A stretch of 64,000 nucleotides of DNA. Source: Setophaga petechia. Its lineage: Eukaryota; Chordata; Aves; Passeriformes; Parulidae. Below, piece after piece: positions 62,900 to 64,000 of this stretch (its first letter is position 1; each line of letters opens with the position of its first letter). Where the stretch lies: assembly GCA_024362935.1 (NCBI GenBank), contig JANCRA010000003.1, positions 37,199,291 through 37,263,290 on the forward strand, in the 5' to 3' direction. The translations under genes and the position numbers were made by a program. The notes beneath the pieces are model-generated. The model searched no databases, had not been told where the DNA came from, and saw only the letters and a program-made list of their open reading frames with translations.

Positions 62900-63030
62900 G
62901 GCTCAGAATAAGTTTCAATTTCCTTGTCTATCAACTTAGGATAGCAAGAGTCCCTTACCTCACAGTTGACTGAATGCAGGAATGTTTAAAGTTTGTGCAA
63001 TTATAATGGGGCTCAGCATCATAGGCATCT
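62900..63030 (+). repeat. MIR-like SINE fragment, plus orientation
   Basis: CTCAGAATAAGTTTCAATTTCC, then TTGTCTATCAACTTAGGATAGCAAGAG, TCCCTTACCTCACAGTTG and TGAATGCAGGAATGTTTAAAG, follows the 3' half of the MIR consensus (CTCAGTTTCC..ATCTGTAAAATGGGGATAATAATAGTACCTACCTCATAGGGTTG). The ordered blocks, including TACCTCA, support it although each is diverged. Confidence 0.5.
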
Positions 63031-63756
63031 TTAAAAACTTAGAGAAATTTCAGTTCTATAGCCAATAGTTTTATTCAGACATTTTTTCTCTGTTATTCCT
63101 GGATAATACATCACAGAAATGTTTCTTTATGCAGTTATCTGGGGCACCTTATTCTGATTTTGTACTTCACTCCTGCTTATTCAGAGTTTCATTCTTGGGG
63201 GAAAAAAAGCCGAATCTGATTAGCTGGGCTTATTCAAGAGAAGGACTGGAATGTATCTATTGAAATGAGCTTTAGATTGTGCTCTTGAAGGTGTTCCACT
63301 GTGACTAGAAAAAGAGGGTTCAAGTGGCCCCTTTTCAGGGTTAAGTTCCCTTGTAGGGAGAACCTCAAGCCCAAAATTTTAGGATTTTAGCAACTTGTTA
63401 ATCAGTGAGGTTTAACATATATACGGTAAAAGAGCTGGGGTGACAGACTAGACCAATTGTTTGAATCCCTAAAAAAGCACAGTGGTGAAGCACGACCACC
63501 TTTTCCTTCTCCTGTGACTCAATTTTAAATATCAAGCAGCTACATTTGTGCTTTTCTAGGTTGCACATACAGACAGTGTGCTTCCTCATGGAAACTAGAT
63601 AAAGACTCTTTGGGCAGCTTCATGTAGAGAAGTGAAATTTTGTCCACTTTCCACCATAATGGAGAGGATCTTTCCTGAGTGCAGCTGTACAGAAAGGCAG
63701 AGGTAGATCTTAAGCAGAGCATTTGCTGGTTCACTGACTTTCATTACAATTCTGCA
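63031..63756. other. Unique DNA
   Basis: No gene or recognised repeat. The overlapping minus frames 63398-63589 and 63540-63734 are short and featureless. Confidence 0.5.
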
Positions 63757-63822
63757 ATTATATATATATATAGTATATATATAATATAATATTCTATATA
63801 TATTATATATATATATATATAT
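63757..63822 (+). repeat. AT dinucleotide microsatellite
   Basis: About 65 bases of interrupted AT repeats (TATATATATATAGTATATATATAAT..., then a final run of AT units). Confidence 0.93.
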
Positions 63823-63902
63823 TCACCTCAGCACTGTGCAAATAGATTTTTAAAGACTCTACAAGAGTGCATAAGAACCTGCACCATCACAGAGTGTCTT
63901 AA

Positions 63903-63985
63903 GTATATATTGTGTGGCATCATACACATGTGTGTGATATTATGTACATGTATGCGTGTACATAATGCACACATATGTGTGTTGT
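63903..63985 (+). repeat. Imperfect TG/CA-rich repeat
   Basis: Alternating purine-pyrimidine sequence made of TGTGTG, ACATGTGTGTG, GTACATGTATGCGTGTAC and ACACATATGTGTGTTG. Such sequence can adopt Z-DNA; here it is a decayed TG/CA microsatellite. Confidence 0.8.
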
Positions 63986-64000
63986 TATCTCCCTGTGCTC

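Noticed and set aside
1..64000. tRNA, rRNA, snRNA genes and CRISPR arrays
   Set aside because: I looked for conserved internal promoters, snRNA starts and regularly spaced repeats and saw none.

Overview
This window looks like AT-rich, gene-poor nuclear DNA from a bird. The evidence is a CR1 LINE 3' end at 52.8-53.1 kb, a solo LTR at 44.9-45.5 kb of the abundant avian type that begins TGTC..GTTTTGG and ends GGGGTTAAA..ACA, a second solo LTR at 39.8-40.3 kb, and a fossil gammaretrovirus-like provirus at 53.8-55.6 kb. Very old amniote repeats (a decayed CR1-type LINE with a recognisable reverse transcriptase motif, and MIR-like SINE scraps) lie between them. Family assignments come from recognising sequence, not from a search.

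I find no protein-coding gene I can name. Apart from simple-repeat translations, every long open frame is short, unrelated to any family I know, or explained by a transposable element. The window is probably intergenic desert or the inside of a very large intron. Two exon-like segments with good splice signals (39.6 kb and 48.0 kb) are noted as unproven candidates.

Layout: 0-3 kb unique DNA with a G-quadruplex motif. 3.2-3.5 kb a compound pentanucleotide polypyrimidine array. 6.9-8.2 kb the ancient CR1-like LINE. 8-34 kb mostly unique AT-rich DNA with MIR-like scraps (16.2 and 18.7 kb), an AT/TG microsatellite (12.1 kb), a TTCC / 9-bp polypyrimidine array (23.3-23.5 kb), an LTR 5' end (24.1 kb) and an exact RFX X-box (30.3 kb). 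34.6-34.8 kb a degenerate 20-bp minisatellite running into a telomere-like G-rich stretch. 38-46 kb a second exact X-box (39.2 kb), two solo LTRs and a long T tract (43 kb). 46-53 kb unique DNA, a MIR-like scrap and a CR1 3' end. 53.7-55.6 kb the broken provirus. 56-64 kb unique DNA with palindromes, AT/TG microsatellites and a MIR-like scrap.

Nothing here amounts to a new biological system. The items most worth following are the two perfect RFX X-boxes, the minisatellite/telomere-like junction, the provirus whose gag and protease start still share one frame, and the candidate exons.
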